Shown: piece by piece, positions 34,147 through 42,179 of the stretch
Numbering within the stretch: position 1 is the stretch's first letter
Layout: each line of letters opens with the position of its first letter
Source: Ruminococcus sp.
Lineage (GTDB): Bacteria; Bacillota; Clostridia; Oscillospirales; Ruminococcaceae
Reading direction: 5' to 3'
Assembly: GCA_015066745.1 (NCBI GenBank)
Contig: SVNW01000013.1
Span: 1 to 63,351, forward strand
DNA: 63,351 nucleotides
Translations under genes and position numbers: made by a program
The notes under the pieces: model-generated
Told to the model about the DNA's origin: nothing
Databases searched by the model: none
What the model saw: only the letters and a program-made list of their open reading frames with translations

Positions 34147-34438
34147 GGTGTTTTGTAAGTGTTGCATAAATAGTGGGGATAATACAAAGATCTCCTGCTA
34201 CAAGGAGTAATGGTGTAGCAGGAGAGAGTATTTAAAAGTGTCTTTGTTTTTGTATGCAAGAAAAATTTTATCCGAGTTTTACATCTTCGCCCATGATATA
34301 CTGTTTGAGGTGAGCAAGGTCTGCAAGGTTGGTTGAACCGTCGGCATTGCAGTCGAAGTTGTTTACTTGTTCGTCATTCCACGTAGCATCACCTATTAAG
34401 TAGAGGCTGAGTGCTGTGAGGTCTGTGAGGTCTGCTTT
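34147..34438 (-). repeat. Duplicated dockerin-terminator block, copy B
   Basis: Partner of the block at 32836-33135. It includes the hairpin at 34192-34226 (CTCCTGCTA/TAGCAGGAG), whose T run is less perfect than in copy A. Confidence 0.85.
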
Positions 34439-35254
34439 TCCGTTATTGTCGTAGTCGGCTGTGATTTCAGCTGATTTTACGCTTTCGGCAGTGTAGATAT
34501 TGAATATACCTGATGAGCATTTTTCATCGATGGAGAGAAGGTCAGTTATAAATGATTCATACTTCAAACCACTCTCACTTAATTTTTTCATGCTGTCATA
34601 GATATTCTTATCTAATGTCTTTGATGAACTAAATTCAACAAATTCAGAAAGATATACAAAACCGGGTTTGTCAACTCCTCCGTAGAGTTCACGTTCTTCT
34701 TTTGATACTTCTTTTCTGAAATTCATCTCAGGAACAAGTTCGATTGCTTTGTTTGCATCTTCCGAAGATTCAAAGAGTATTCCTGACCATGCCCAGTGAG
34801 AGTCTCTTACTCTGTATATTTCCACTTTTTCATCAATAGAAGATACTTCGTCATAGCTTTTAAGTATGTCATATACTTTCTGCTGGTCTTCTCTTAAACG
34901 CACCTTTAAGGTATATCCTGTGACTGCATCGCCTTTAATAGCATAAGGAGCGATTTTCTCGTTGATCTCATCAAGTGGTAAAGTTTTTTCTTCTGCTACA
35001 GATATGTAGGTTTGATAGTACTTTTCATAAAAAACATATGATGAACCGTCTTCGTCAATAATAAGAGCATTAGCTTGTTCACCAAGATTGTAATAATTTA
35101 CATATGCATCTTCACCAAATGATTCGGCAACATTTTCGATTGTGCCTTGTGCGTATTCTTCTCCGAGTACAGCAGAAACGTTTAAAGAAGTAACGCTTGA
35201 TACAGTAAGAAGAAGTGCTGTTGACATGGATAAGAGTTTGCGTAATTTTTTCAT
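34268..35254 (-). CDS. Secreted dockerin protein
   Basis: A 328-residue secreted protein. Signal peptide (1-28, ending NVSAV), a large N-terminal region (about 30-255) of alternating acidic helices and strands with no family I recognise, and a C-terminal dockerin (about 262-328) with loops DYDNNGKADLTD and DCNADGSTNLAD. The dockerin is nearly identical to that of the 32966-33685 gene although the rest is unrelated. It follows the trypsin-like protease gene by 18 bases, with AGAAAGG before the ATG, so it is likely in the same operon. Confidence 0.87.
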   Translation of the reverse strand: MKKLRKLLSMSTALLLTVSSVTSLNVSAVLGEEYAQGTIENVAESFGEDAYVNYYNLGEQANALIIDEDGSSYVFYEKYYQTYISVAEEKTLPLDEINEKIAPYAIKGDAVTGYTLKVRLREDQQKVYDILKSYDEVSSIDEKVEIYRVRDSHWAWSGILFESSEDANKAIELVPEMNFRKEVSKEERELYGGVDKPGFVYLSEFVEFSSSKTLDKNIYDSMKKLSESGLKYESFITDLLSIDEKCSSGIFNIYTAESVKSAEITADYDNNGKADLTDLTALSLYLIGDATWNDEQVNNFDCNADGSTNLADLAHLKQYIMGEDVKLG

Positions 35255-35272
35255 AAAAATCCAACCTTTCTT

Positions 35273-36172
35273 TTAGTTTGATGGAGTGATATTTGGGTTA
35301 TCATATACGAATTTTAAAATGTTAGGTGTGACTCTGACGCTTGTATTATATGTTAAATTGTCAGCGATATTAATACCAATTACTGTTTTATATTCTGTTG
35401 TGGTACCGTTAATTGTAACTCCTTCTTCGACATATAATGGACCACCGCTGTCTCCGCTAGCAATATCTGCATCATGGCGTATAAGCTCGGTTGTAGAATA
35501 AGAACCATAAATATAACCTAATGATTTAAAGCGTAGTCCCCATTCAACACCATTATATCCATCAGGATAATCACTTGGAAATCCTGATGCAACAACTTCT
35601 TCCTGTCTTAATATATAACGGTCTGTAGCTAATCCCATCTTAAACATTCCATAGTCACTTAAATCTTCTTCCACATATATTAAAGCATAGTCTGTGACTG
35701 CTGCAATGCTATAGGTATAGTCTTTGTTCAAATGTATATATTTTGGAGTCATAGTGTCAATAACAACGTTGTTACTGTTGACGATTGATATTGTTAAATC
35801 GTCTATAAATCCATTAAAATAAACGCAGTGTGCTGCAGTTGCAATCAGATGTTCACCAACAATAAAACCTGTTCCGCCTACTCCGTCTCCTTCGATTCTT
35901 ACAACAGATTCATCATAATCTCTTACCATTTCATTTGGCGGAAATATAGTAGCAGGTGATAATGAATAAGTGTTAACAGATGAAGAAACGCTGAGGTTGT
36001 ATTCATAGTCAGGTGTGTTATTATTAGTATAATCATGTCTGATATAAGTACGAAGTGAATCAGCATTTGCTGTAGTCGGTGATTCAAATCCCAAAATGGT
36101 GAAAGCTGTAATGCATAATACAGTAGCTACAACGACCGAAAACATATTTTTTATATATATCATCTTTTTCAT
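35273..36172 (-). CDS. Secreted trypsin-like serine protease
   Basis: A 299-residue extracellular endopeptidase of the S1/V8-like group. Signal peptide (about 1-37, ending NADS), then the catalytic triad: His in TAAHCVYF (near 112), Asp in TDYALIYVE (near 157) and Ser in ASGDSGGPLY (near 245). It has no dockerin of its own, but a dockerin-only gene lies 14 bases upstream in the same operon. It could process cargo proteins or proteins at the cell surface. RBS GGGGGAT. Confidence 0.9.
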   Translation of the reverse strand: MKKMIYIKNMFSVVVATVLCITAFTILGFESPTTANADSLRTYIRHDYTNNNTPDYEYNLSVSSSVNTYSLSPATIFPPNEMVRDYDESVVRIEGDGVGGTGFIVGEHLIATAAHCVYFNGFIDDLTISIVNSNNVVIDTMTPKYIHLNKDYTYSIAAVTDYALIYVEEDLSDYGMFKMGLATDRYILRQEEVVASGFPSDYPDGYNGVEWGLRFKSLGYIYGSYSTTELIRHDADIASGDSGGPLYVEEGVTINGTTTEYKTVIGINIADNLTYNTSVRVTPNILKFVYDNPNITPSN

Positions 36173-36186
36173 AGTTTTTATCCCCC

Positions 36187-36465
36187 TTAACCGTTTAACA
36201 AATGCTGTTTTAAAAGTTCCAAATCCACCTGACTTACAATATTGTTATTATTGATGTCAAGTGAATACAGATATGTTGGAGCGATTATGCCGTTTAAACA
36301 CTGCATCATATATGCCAAATCAGCAACATTAACAACACCATCTCCGTTTGGGTCTGGAATGTCTTCTACACCGTCGCACGTCATTGCGTTATTGGCAGAC
36401 GACCCCATCAAAAGACAAGCAGTACAAACAGAAGTTAAAATAGTTAAAAAACGATATTTTTTCAT
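36187..36465 (-). CDS. Secreted dockerin-only protein
   Basis: A 92-residue protein consisting of a signal peptide (1-27) and a single dockerin (about 36-92). The first loop DPNGDGVVNVAD is canonical; the second, DINNNNIVSQVD, keeps the calcium positions. There is no catalytic or binding module. It might cap or compete for cohesin sites, or adapt another protein to the scaffold. It is first of the protease/dockerin run, 119 bases after the 36584-37042 gene. Confidence 0.85.
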   Translation of the reverse strand: MKKYRFLTILTSVCTACLLMGSSANNAMTCDGVEDIPDPNGDGVVNVADLAYMMQCLNGIIAPTYLYSLDINNNNIVSQVDLELLKQHLLNG

Positions 36466-36583
36466 AAATATCCTCCCTTCGATAAATAAGAAAACAATGG
36501 ATTTGTGAATGATTTTGTGGACTTTTATTAAACAATCAAATTAACCACCCTCTCTTTTATGTTGTATTAAGAACTAACACAAC

Positions 36584-37042
36584 TTAGTTTATGTAAACAC
36601 TGTTTGAAGTGTTACTTATGGATTCTTCATCAGGGAAAAACAATCCCTTTTCCTTTGCGTAGTGGTCACATTTTACTCTATAGTAATAACCAGGTGTGAC
36701 ATCTACAGTATAGTTATAAAGCTCATGTTTAGTGTCATTAACAAGCATATCGTCTAATGTCACGTACTCGCTCCATGTAGAATTATTTGATGACTGTTGG
36801 ATTATGATATTTTTCAATCCGATTTTTTTCATTTCAGCGTTTGAAATTGTTCTTGAAGTTATTGCTAACTCGTGGTTTACACACTGAACAGAAAGACTGT
36901 GTAATGTTATTAATCCTACTGTTTTAACAGAAGATGTTTCTGTTGAGTTTTCAGTGCTATATGCACTGATTGTAGTAATTGATGACTGATTTAAAATTAA
37001 GATAGATAGAACTAATGCTGAAATTTTACTTATTTTTTTCAT
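36584..37042 (-). CDS. Small secreted protein in the ECF sigma operon
   Basis: A 152-residue secreted protein: signal peptide (1-28), then a beta-rich domain with a fibronectin-III-like look (SNNSTWSEYVTLDDML) and the run VTPGYYYRVKCDHYAKEKG. This resembles a family of small secreted Firmicute proteins (DUF6147-like, from memory, low certainty) often found behind ECF sigma factors. It starts 14 bases after the DUF4367 gene, in the same operon. Confidence 0.7.
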   Translation of the reverse strand: MKKISKISALVLSILILNQSSITTISAYSTENSTETSSVKTVGLITLHSLSVQCVNHELAITSRTISNAEMKKIGLKNIIIQQSSNNSTWSEYVTLDDMLVNDTKHELYNYTVDVTPGYYYRVKCDHYAKEKGLFFPDEESISNTSNSVYIN

Positions 37043-37056
37043 GATAACACTTCCTT

Positions 37057-37860
37057 TTATTTAATACTTTGAATTATTTTATCACATTCAGAATAATCAA
37101 CATGCTGTATAAAAATAACATAAATAATTTTATCTTTCTGATAATTAACAACATACTGACCATCTTCCTGACTTAAAATTGCCGTTGTTCCGTTTACCTT
37201 GATTTCACTAAGATTAAATTCATCAGAAGGAACAGTTACTGATCCCATCTCGTCTATATAATAATTATATCCAAAATATATAGAGCCTTTACCTTTTTTA
37301 AATGTAAAACCATTATAAAAAAGATTTGGATCAACATTTGAATTATCCACAAGCTTCAACTCAAACCCTTCCGGCAAATAAAACGGAACATCCGGAGTAT
37401 ACCCATATTTCTGACATTCGCCCTTTATCCCATACGGATCATCTTCCGAAGTCGGAAGTTCAATTGTTTCACTGAAATCAATTGAAAACCCACTCTCTTT
37501 AATATCAACCGCAAGCGATAGAAGACTTTCGTTTGTTGTAGCCTTTACAATTCCGTTAGTTGCAAACAGCGTCATAAAAGATGCTACAACTGTAACGAAT
37601 CTTTTTGGTATACGCTTTCTGCACTTTTTAACTTTTTTAGAATTGTAACTCCTGATAATTTCATCTGCCTTCTCATTTACATCTATGTCATCAATATCAC
37701 ACCCTCCCTGAACTTCAAGCAGAAAATCAACAATTTCATCAATTTTTTCTACATCACCCTTTTTTACTAGTTTTTCTAATTCTTTCAGACTTTTCTCAAC
37801 AGCAAGTTTTTCAAACTCATTGTCTGATAAAAATTTTTTTAATAATTCATTTTCATCCAT
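37057..37860 (-). CDS. DUF4367 protein, putative anti-sigma factor
   Basis: A 267-residue single-pass membrane protein. Cytosolic residues 1-83 are helical and acidic, a membrane helix spans about 87-108 (RFVTVVASFMTLFATNGIVK), and the outside part (about 120-267) is a DUF4367 domain with VPFYLPEGFEL. DUF4367 proteins commonly lie behind an ECF sigma gene and are thought to hold the sigma factor at the membrane. That fits here: the sigma gene is 84 bases upstream. RBS GGAGG before ATG. Confidence 0.85.
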   Translation of the reverse strand: MDENELLKKFLSDNEFEKLAVEKSLKELEKLVKKGDVEKIDEIVDFLLEVQGGCDIDDIDVNEKADEIIRSYNSKKVKKCRKRIPKRFVTVVASFMTLFATNGIVKATTNESLLSLAVDIKESGFSIDFSETIELPTSEDDPYGIKGECQKYGYTPDVPFYLPEGFELKLVDNSNVDPNLFYNGFTFKKGKGSIYFGYNYYIDEMGSVTVPSDEFNLSEIKVNGTTAILSQEDGQYVVNYQKDKIIYVIFIQHVDYSECDKIIQSIK

Positions 37861-37944
37861 TTATTCTCCACCTCCATATGTAACCCAAAAGCAATATACA
37901 TTAAATTCCCCCTAAAGCCCTGTATTTTCACCCAACTTTTCAAA

Positions 37945-38478
37945 CTACAAACTTACTTCATTATCTTTGATATAATCTGATATCTTCTTTTTGATTCTTG
38001 TCATTCGGATAAAAAAAGCATTTTCAGTTATATTGTACTTCTCAGCGATCTGTTCAGGAGTAAGCCTTACAAAAAAATAGTCGTGTACGATATTTTTTTC
38101 GATATTAGTAAGAAAATCGGAAAGCATAAGATATCTGAATACTGAATTCGGTTCACCGTCCCAATAATTATCTTTGTAAGGAAGTTCGTCTATGTCTTCA
38201 AGATAGTCAAACTTTGATTTTTGCTTCCTGTATTCTTTTATCTTATATATAGCTACCTTGTAAAGCCATGCCTTTATATCTCCACCTATAACAAGTTTGT
38301 CGGCATTTTTCATCATAAAGTGAAATATATCCTGTGTACAGTCATCTGCATCATAGTTGTTATTTTTGAGATTCAGATAACAAAATCTATATATATCATT
38401 ATAGTATTGGGTTATAATGTTCCAGATCAAAAAATTTTTTCTGTCTGAGCTATCATTTGAATTATCATCATATTGCAA
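37945..38478 (-). CDS. ECF-type RNA polymerase sigma factor
   Basis: A 177-residue sigma-70 family factor of the extracytoplasmic function type. Region 2 (about 15-85) includes DADDCTQDIFHFMM and WLYKVAIYKIKEYR; region 4 (about 115-170) has the helix-turn-helix LTPEQIAEKYNITENAFFIRM. The frame opens at 38511, but GGGGGGAAG sits inside it at 38483-38491, so the likely start is the TTG at 38478. It would direct the following anti-sigma and secretion genes. The DNA upstream is triplicated. Confidence 0.85.
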   Translation of the reverse strand: MQYDDNSNDSSDRKNFLIWNIITQYYNDIYRFCYLNLKNNNYDADDCTQDIFHFMMKNADKLVIGGDIKAWLYKVAIYKIKEYRKQKSKFDYLEDIDELPYKDNYWDGEPNSVFRYLMLSDFLTNIEKNIVHDYFFVRLTPEQIAEKYNITENAFFIRMTRIKKKISDYIKDNEVSL

Positions 38479-38489
38479 TATACTTCCCC

Positions 38490-39135
38490 CCTTTTTAGTA
38501 GTAAATATCACAATCTGTTTTTCTTATAAAATCCCCCCTTAAAAAATCTTCTATATATATATGATTTTAGAAGCCCGTTTTCTTTCATGGAAAAAATATC
38601 TTTGTGAAGCACTACAAATCGCCTTACTCTTTTTAGTGCAATACACACTAATCAAATACAAAAAAACACATTTTTTAGAAATATTCACCTTTGCTATCTT
38701 TACTGTATATTGACGAAAATTTAAAGACTCCCCCTTTTTTAGTAGTAAATATCATAATCTGTTTTTCTTATAAAATCCCCCCTTAAAAAATCTTCTATAT
38801 ATATATGATTTTAAAAGCCCGTTTTCTTTCATGGAAAAAATATCTTTGTAAAGCACTACAAATTGCCTTACTCTTTTTAGTGCAATACACACTAATCAAA
38901 TACAAAAAAACACATTTTTTAGAAATATTCACCTTTGCTATCTTTACTGTATATTGACGAAAATTTAAAGACTCCCCTTTTTAGTAGTAAATATCATAAT
39001 CTGTTTTTCTTATAAAATTCCCCCTTAAAAAATCTTCTATATATATATGATTTTAAAAGCCCGTTTTCTTTCATGGAAAAAATATCTTTGTGAAGTGCTA
39101 CAAATGACCTTGCTTTTTTTAGTGCAATACATACT
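38490..39135 (-). repeat. Direct repeat of about 243 bp, 2.7 copies, upstream of the ECF sigma gene
   Basis: AGTAGTAAAT starts copies at 38497, 38741 and 38983 (periods 244 and 242). The first two are complete, the third ends near 39135; they differ at few positions. Each copy contains, on the minus strand, AAGGGGGG-type Shine-Dalgarno runs, an AT-rich segment with ATATATATATA flanked by alternative pairing arms (CTTCT/AGAAG and AAAATC/GATTTT), and the sigma gene leader. No long reading frame is present. Confidence 0.9.
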
Positions 39136-39148
39136 ATTCAGCACCTTT

Positions 39149-39191
39149 CTTTAAATGGAGAGCTGTCAGCCAAGCTGATTGAGAGGTAATT
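39149..39191 (-). repeat. Intergenic palindromic repeat, copy 1
   Basis: On the minus strand: TTACCTCTCAATCAGCTTGG followed by CTGACAGCTCTCC. The same sequence with three changes occurs on the plus strand at 62394-62443. It contains AGC...GCT pairing and resembles a repeat common in intergenic DNA of Ruminococcaceae. Confidence 0.7.
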
Positions 39192-39329
39192 CCACTCATC
39201 CGCTAAAACAGTTACACTCCTCAAAATAATATAAATGTAAAAAATATATTTCACTAAAACCATTAGGAGAACAATTTCGTATGTTTGTCCCGGTATCAAG
39301 CTTTTATTGTTTCCAAACAAAAACAAAAA

Positions 39330-39405
39330 CCGTGCAAATCAGGAAAAATTTCAAAGCTGATATATTTTTTCACTCTGAAAACTTATCCTGATATTGCACA
39401 GTTTT
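39330..39405 (-). terminator. Terminator-like hairpin behind the VanY-like gene
   Basis: On the minus strand, ACTGTGCAATATCAGGA pairs imperfectly with TCCTGATTTGCACGGT, followed by a long T run. The loop is about 40 bases. Confidence 0.65.
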
Positions 39406-39406
39406 A

Positions 39407-40495
39407 TTAACTTTCTGAATTTGTATCGGTTGGCGGTTCTGTCTGAACAGGCTGATTTGCCTGATTGTTTGAAACAGCTGTTTCCTGAGAACAGATAGTA
39501 ACTATAAAACCGTCCATATTATTACCTGATATACTGTAAGCTTTGTCTGACGGAACCGGAACTATAGTGTTTTGTCCGTCAATCGGAACATAGTATATTT
39601 CATAATCATATCCGTACAGTTTATATTTGAGATGATCGTAACCATATACGTACTGTTTTAGATGATTTATATATTCTTCAAGCGTAAATCCGTTTTCATG
39701 CATTATATACGAATGCGGTACGCCGACATATCTCAGATGAGCAGGCTGATATGAAACACCTGTCGAATTTTCCTTTCCCTCAGGATACCTTATGATAAAT
39801 CCATATTTATAGCAATTCTGGGTTATCCATGCATAATCACCTGTTCCGTCAAATGCGGATATCTTACCCGCATCACTGACAAGTTTAAGATCTATCGCAT
39901 ACCCTGTATGGTGTTCACTGTTTCCTGCCATGATCGAATTTTCTGAAGTAATAACATCACCTGACGGTGCAATATATGCTTCGTTCTGTGCAGCATATGA
40001 TGTGTAGGCTGTTACTATAGTCACATCATTATGACCGTAAAGAGAATAAAAATCATTCATCATGGAATTAAGCGGAGAAATTATTGACTTGTGTGCTGTA
40101 TGGGTAAGGTATGATAACTTGTAACTGTCCCCCTCTTTATTTTCAAAAATATTCACAAGCAAAGTTTCTATATCCGGAAATCTGCAAGGATATTCTGCAT
40201 TTATAACAGCAAGTTCTCCAAGATATATTTCGGATTTTGATTTTTCAATACTGTAATATTTTTCTTCATCTATCCCTGCTTTTACGTAATCATTTTCTGT
40301 AACCGGAATATTTGTTTGTGTATTCTCTTTTTCCGGTTCAGATGTTGCAGTCATACCTACAACACTTATTTTCAGAGTTTTATTCGGATCTTTTAAAGCA
40401 GCACTTCTTTTGAAAAAATCTATACCAAATATAAGAACAATAACAAGCAGAGTCACTAATATAATGCGACTGTAACTTATCCGTCTTTTCTGCAA
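39407..40495 (-). CDS. VanY-like D-Ala-D-Ala carboxypeptidase family protein (M15)
   Basis: A 362-residue membrane-anchored protein with an N-terminal helix (about 9-26), a linker, and an M15/VanY domain (about 120-285). The zinc site SEHHTGYAIDLKL is intact. The usual catalytic Glu before the second His is missing: the typical EPWHxRYVG reads YQPAHLRYVG. This makes peptidase activity doubtful; it could bind peptidoglycan instead. The start is a TTG behind GAGGTGG. A palindrome lies just downstream of its promoter. The C-terminal 80 residues are a Gln/Thr-rich extension. Confidence 0.88.
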   Translation of the reverse strand: MQKRRISYSRIILVTLLVIVLIFGIDFFKRSAALKDPNKTLKISVVGMTATSEPEKENTQTNIPVTENDYVKAGIDEEKYYSIEKSKSEIYLGELAVINAEYPCRFPDIETLLVNIFENKEGDSYKLSYLTHTAHKSIISPLNSMMNDFYSLYGHNDVTIVTAYTSYAAQNEAYIAPSGDVITSENSIMAGNSEHHTGYAIDLKLVSDAGKISAFDGTGDYAWITQNCYKYGFIIRYPEGKENSTGVSYQPAHLRYVGVPHSYIMHENGFTLEEYINHLKQYVYGYDHLKYKLYGYDYEIYYVPIDGQNTIVPVPSDKAYSISGNNMDGFIVTICSQETAVSNNQANQPVQTEPPTDTNSES

Positions 40496-40511
40496 TCTTT
40501 ACCACCTCGAC

Positions 40512-40559
40512 AAGTATATATATACTTATAATTTTATCGCATTTGATCCAAATTGTCAA
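40512..40559 (-). promoter_or_regulatory. Promoter and palindromic operator of the VanY-like gene
   Basis: TTGACA (40554-40559), 17-base spacer, TAAAAT (40531-40536) on the minus strand. Immediately downstream, where transcription should start, is the perfect 16-bp palindrome AAGTATATATATACTT (40512-40527), a likely repressor site. Confidence 0.6.
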
Positions 40560-40569
40560 CCACACAAAA

Positions 40570-40595
40570 ATCCGGACTGCATAAACAATCCGGAT
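40570..40595 (-). terminator. Terminator of the 40616-41965 gene
   Basis: ATCCGG and CCGGAT around a 14-base loop, followed on the minus strand by a T-rich stretch. Confidence 0.75.
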
Positions 40596-40615
40596 AAAAT
40601 ATTATTAAACATTAA

Positions 40616-41965
40616 TTATTTCTCAAATGGTGGCATTCCGGCTGGTGGAGTCGCTCCGAACGGTGGCATTCCGGCTGGCGGAGTCATTCCATATGGAGGC
40701 ATTCCGGTTGGTGGTGCTCCGAGTGGCTTTGCAAAATCACCATTCTGAAGTGTTTTGAATAATGTTTCCGCCACCTGTTTCCACTCTGCTATCTCCTGCG
40801 CATTGCCGGTGACAGCTTTCTTTGCCCATGCACTGCAATGTGCACAGCTTCCTTCTACCTTGCTTCCTTCTTCAAGAATAGAACCCTGACAAAGCTTATC
40901 TTTACAACTGCTTCCTTTTACAAAGTCATCTATGAAACCATCAAGTTTTCTGTTATCAATAATTATATCAGGAAAACACATAACACGTCCCCAGAGACCC
41001 ATTACCGGCATATTCATATATTCCATATTTTTTATTTTCATTGATTTTCTTGCTTCTATATCAGCCATCTTTGATTTTTCGTGCCAGTTAAGAATATCGA
41101 GCAGATTTCCGTCAAATCTCTCATCAAGATACGCTTCCATAGTTCTGGATATAAACTCTGTTGATCTTGTTCTGTCTACAAGTTTGAGTGAAAAATTCCT
41201 GTTTCCTGTCTTTTCACAAAGTTCTTCATAATAATGAACGTCTTCAGGTCTTATCCATTCACTTGTAAGGAAATATGTAGGCTGTGTTATCTTCTTGTAA
41301 GCACAGTTTGTCATAGAATAGTCGAGTACAAATCCGCTTGCATCATTATGTGAAGAAAAAGCACCGTGAGCAAGTCTGAAAGTACATTCTTTAAGACACA
41401 GGTTATTTGCAATGAGTCTTAAAGCTACATTTGAATCCTTATACATTCTCAGTGTCTTTTCAAGAAGTTTAAAATCTCTGTTAAAAGAGTGATCAAGTGT
41501 TACTTCATCAACACCCCAGTTTATCCACATCTGAACCTGCTGTAATGTAACAGGATATGCAAAAAGTCCAAGTGTTACCCATACATCACAAAAAGTATCT
41601 TTAAGGTACTTAACAAGAAGAGGAGAATTTACAGTAAACTGTCTTACTCCAATATCATATATATCATGAATGATCTTTCTTAGCACCGGTGCCTGCTTAG
41701 GATCTGTTTCCATCTGACCCATACACAAAGGATTGATCAGATAATTGAAAGTAATGCCATTATCATGACATTTCTTTACGTATTCTTCTAACTGATCCAT
41801 AGTAAAATCCGGAATCATCGAAGAAGCTCTTCCACCCGGAAGTCCGTCATTCTTTAACTTTCCGTAAAAAGTTTTTATACGATGCTCTTTATCTTTTTCC
41901 TTTACAACCTTAAAAAGAGCATCATCAAAATTTGTTCCAACATCAAATGTTATAATTTTACTCAT
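40616..41965 (-). CDS. U32-like TIM-barrel protein with Pro/Gly/Met-rich tail
   Basis: A 449-residue protein with the strand and cysteine pattern of the U32 peptidase/UbiU-like group: FTVNSPLLVKYL (near 115), GVDEVTLDHSFNRDF (near 155) and ANNLCLKECTFRLAHG (near 190), with a later Cys in SMTNC. Two more cysteine pairs follow, CKDKLC and CAHC, which could hold an iron-sulfur cluster. The last 40 residues repeat PPAGMPPFG/ATPPAGMPPF. U32 members act on proteins, RNA or small molecules; the substrate here is unknown. It has its own promoter and a paralogue upstream. Confidence 0.65.
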   Translation of the reverse strand: MSKIITFDVGTNFDDALFKVVKEKDKEHRIKTFYGKLKNDGLPGGRASSMIPDFTMDQLEEYVKKCHDNGITFNYLINPLCMGQMETDPKQAPVLRKIIHDIYDIGVRQFTVNSPLLVKYLKDTFCDVWVTLGLFAYPVTLQQVQMWINWGVDEVTLDHSFNRDFKLLEKTLRMYKDSNVALRLIANNLCLKECTFRLAHGAFSSHNDASGFVLDYSMTNCAYKKITQPTYFLTSEWIRPEDVHYYEELCEKTGNRNFSLKLVDRTRSTEFISRTMEAYLDERFDGNLLDILNWHEKSKMADIEARKSMKIKNMEYMNMPVMGLWGRVMCFPDIIIDNRKLDGFIDDFVKGSSCKDKLCQGSILEEGSKVEGSCAHCSAWAKKAVTGNAQEIAEWKQVAETLFKTLQNGDFAKPLGAPPTGMPPYGMTPPAGMPPFGATPPAGMPPFEK

Positions 41966-42093
41966 ATTTCTAAACCCTCATATCCTTTTTTTAAAATCCT
42001 TTAAATTTGCTAAAAAATCATATAAATCTAACTCTTCATTGATTTAACAATGTTTTTTCCTATAATCACCACTCCTATACATATATAAATGTT

Positions 42094-42122
42094 ATAATAA
42101 CATATTTATCGTTGATTGTCAA
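42094..42122 (-). promoter_or_regulatory. Promoter of the 40616-41965 gene
   Basis: TTGACA (42117-42122), 17-base spacer, TATTAT (42094-42099) with extended TG; TAGGAGTGG follows in the leader. Confidence 0.75.
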
Positions 42123-42130
42123 CTAAAAAA

Positions 42131-42158
42131 ATCCGGAACACACATAAATGTCCCGGAT
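42131..42158 (-). terminator. Terminator of the 42180-43478 gene
   Basis: ATCCGG-ACA pairs with TGT-CCGGAT (one internal mismatch), followed by a T run on the minus strand. Confidence 0.8.
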
Positions 42159-42179
42159 CTTTTATCTGATACGTATCTG

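Noticed and set aside
39138..39326. Small minus-strand frame of 62 codons
   Set aside because: No RBS, overlaps the intergenic repeat, and lies outside any operon.
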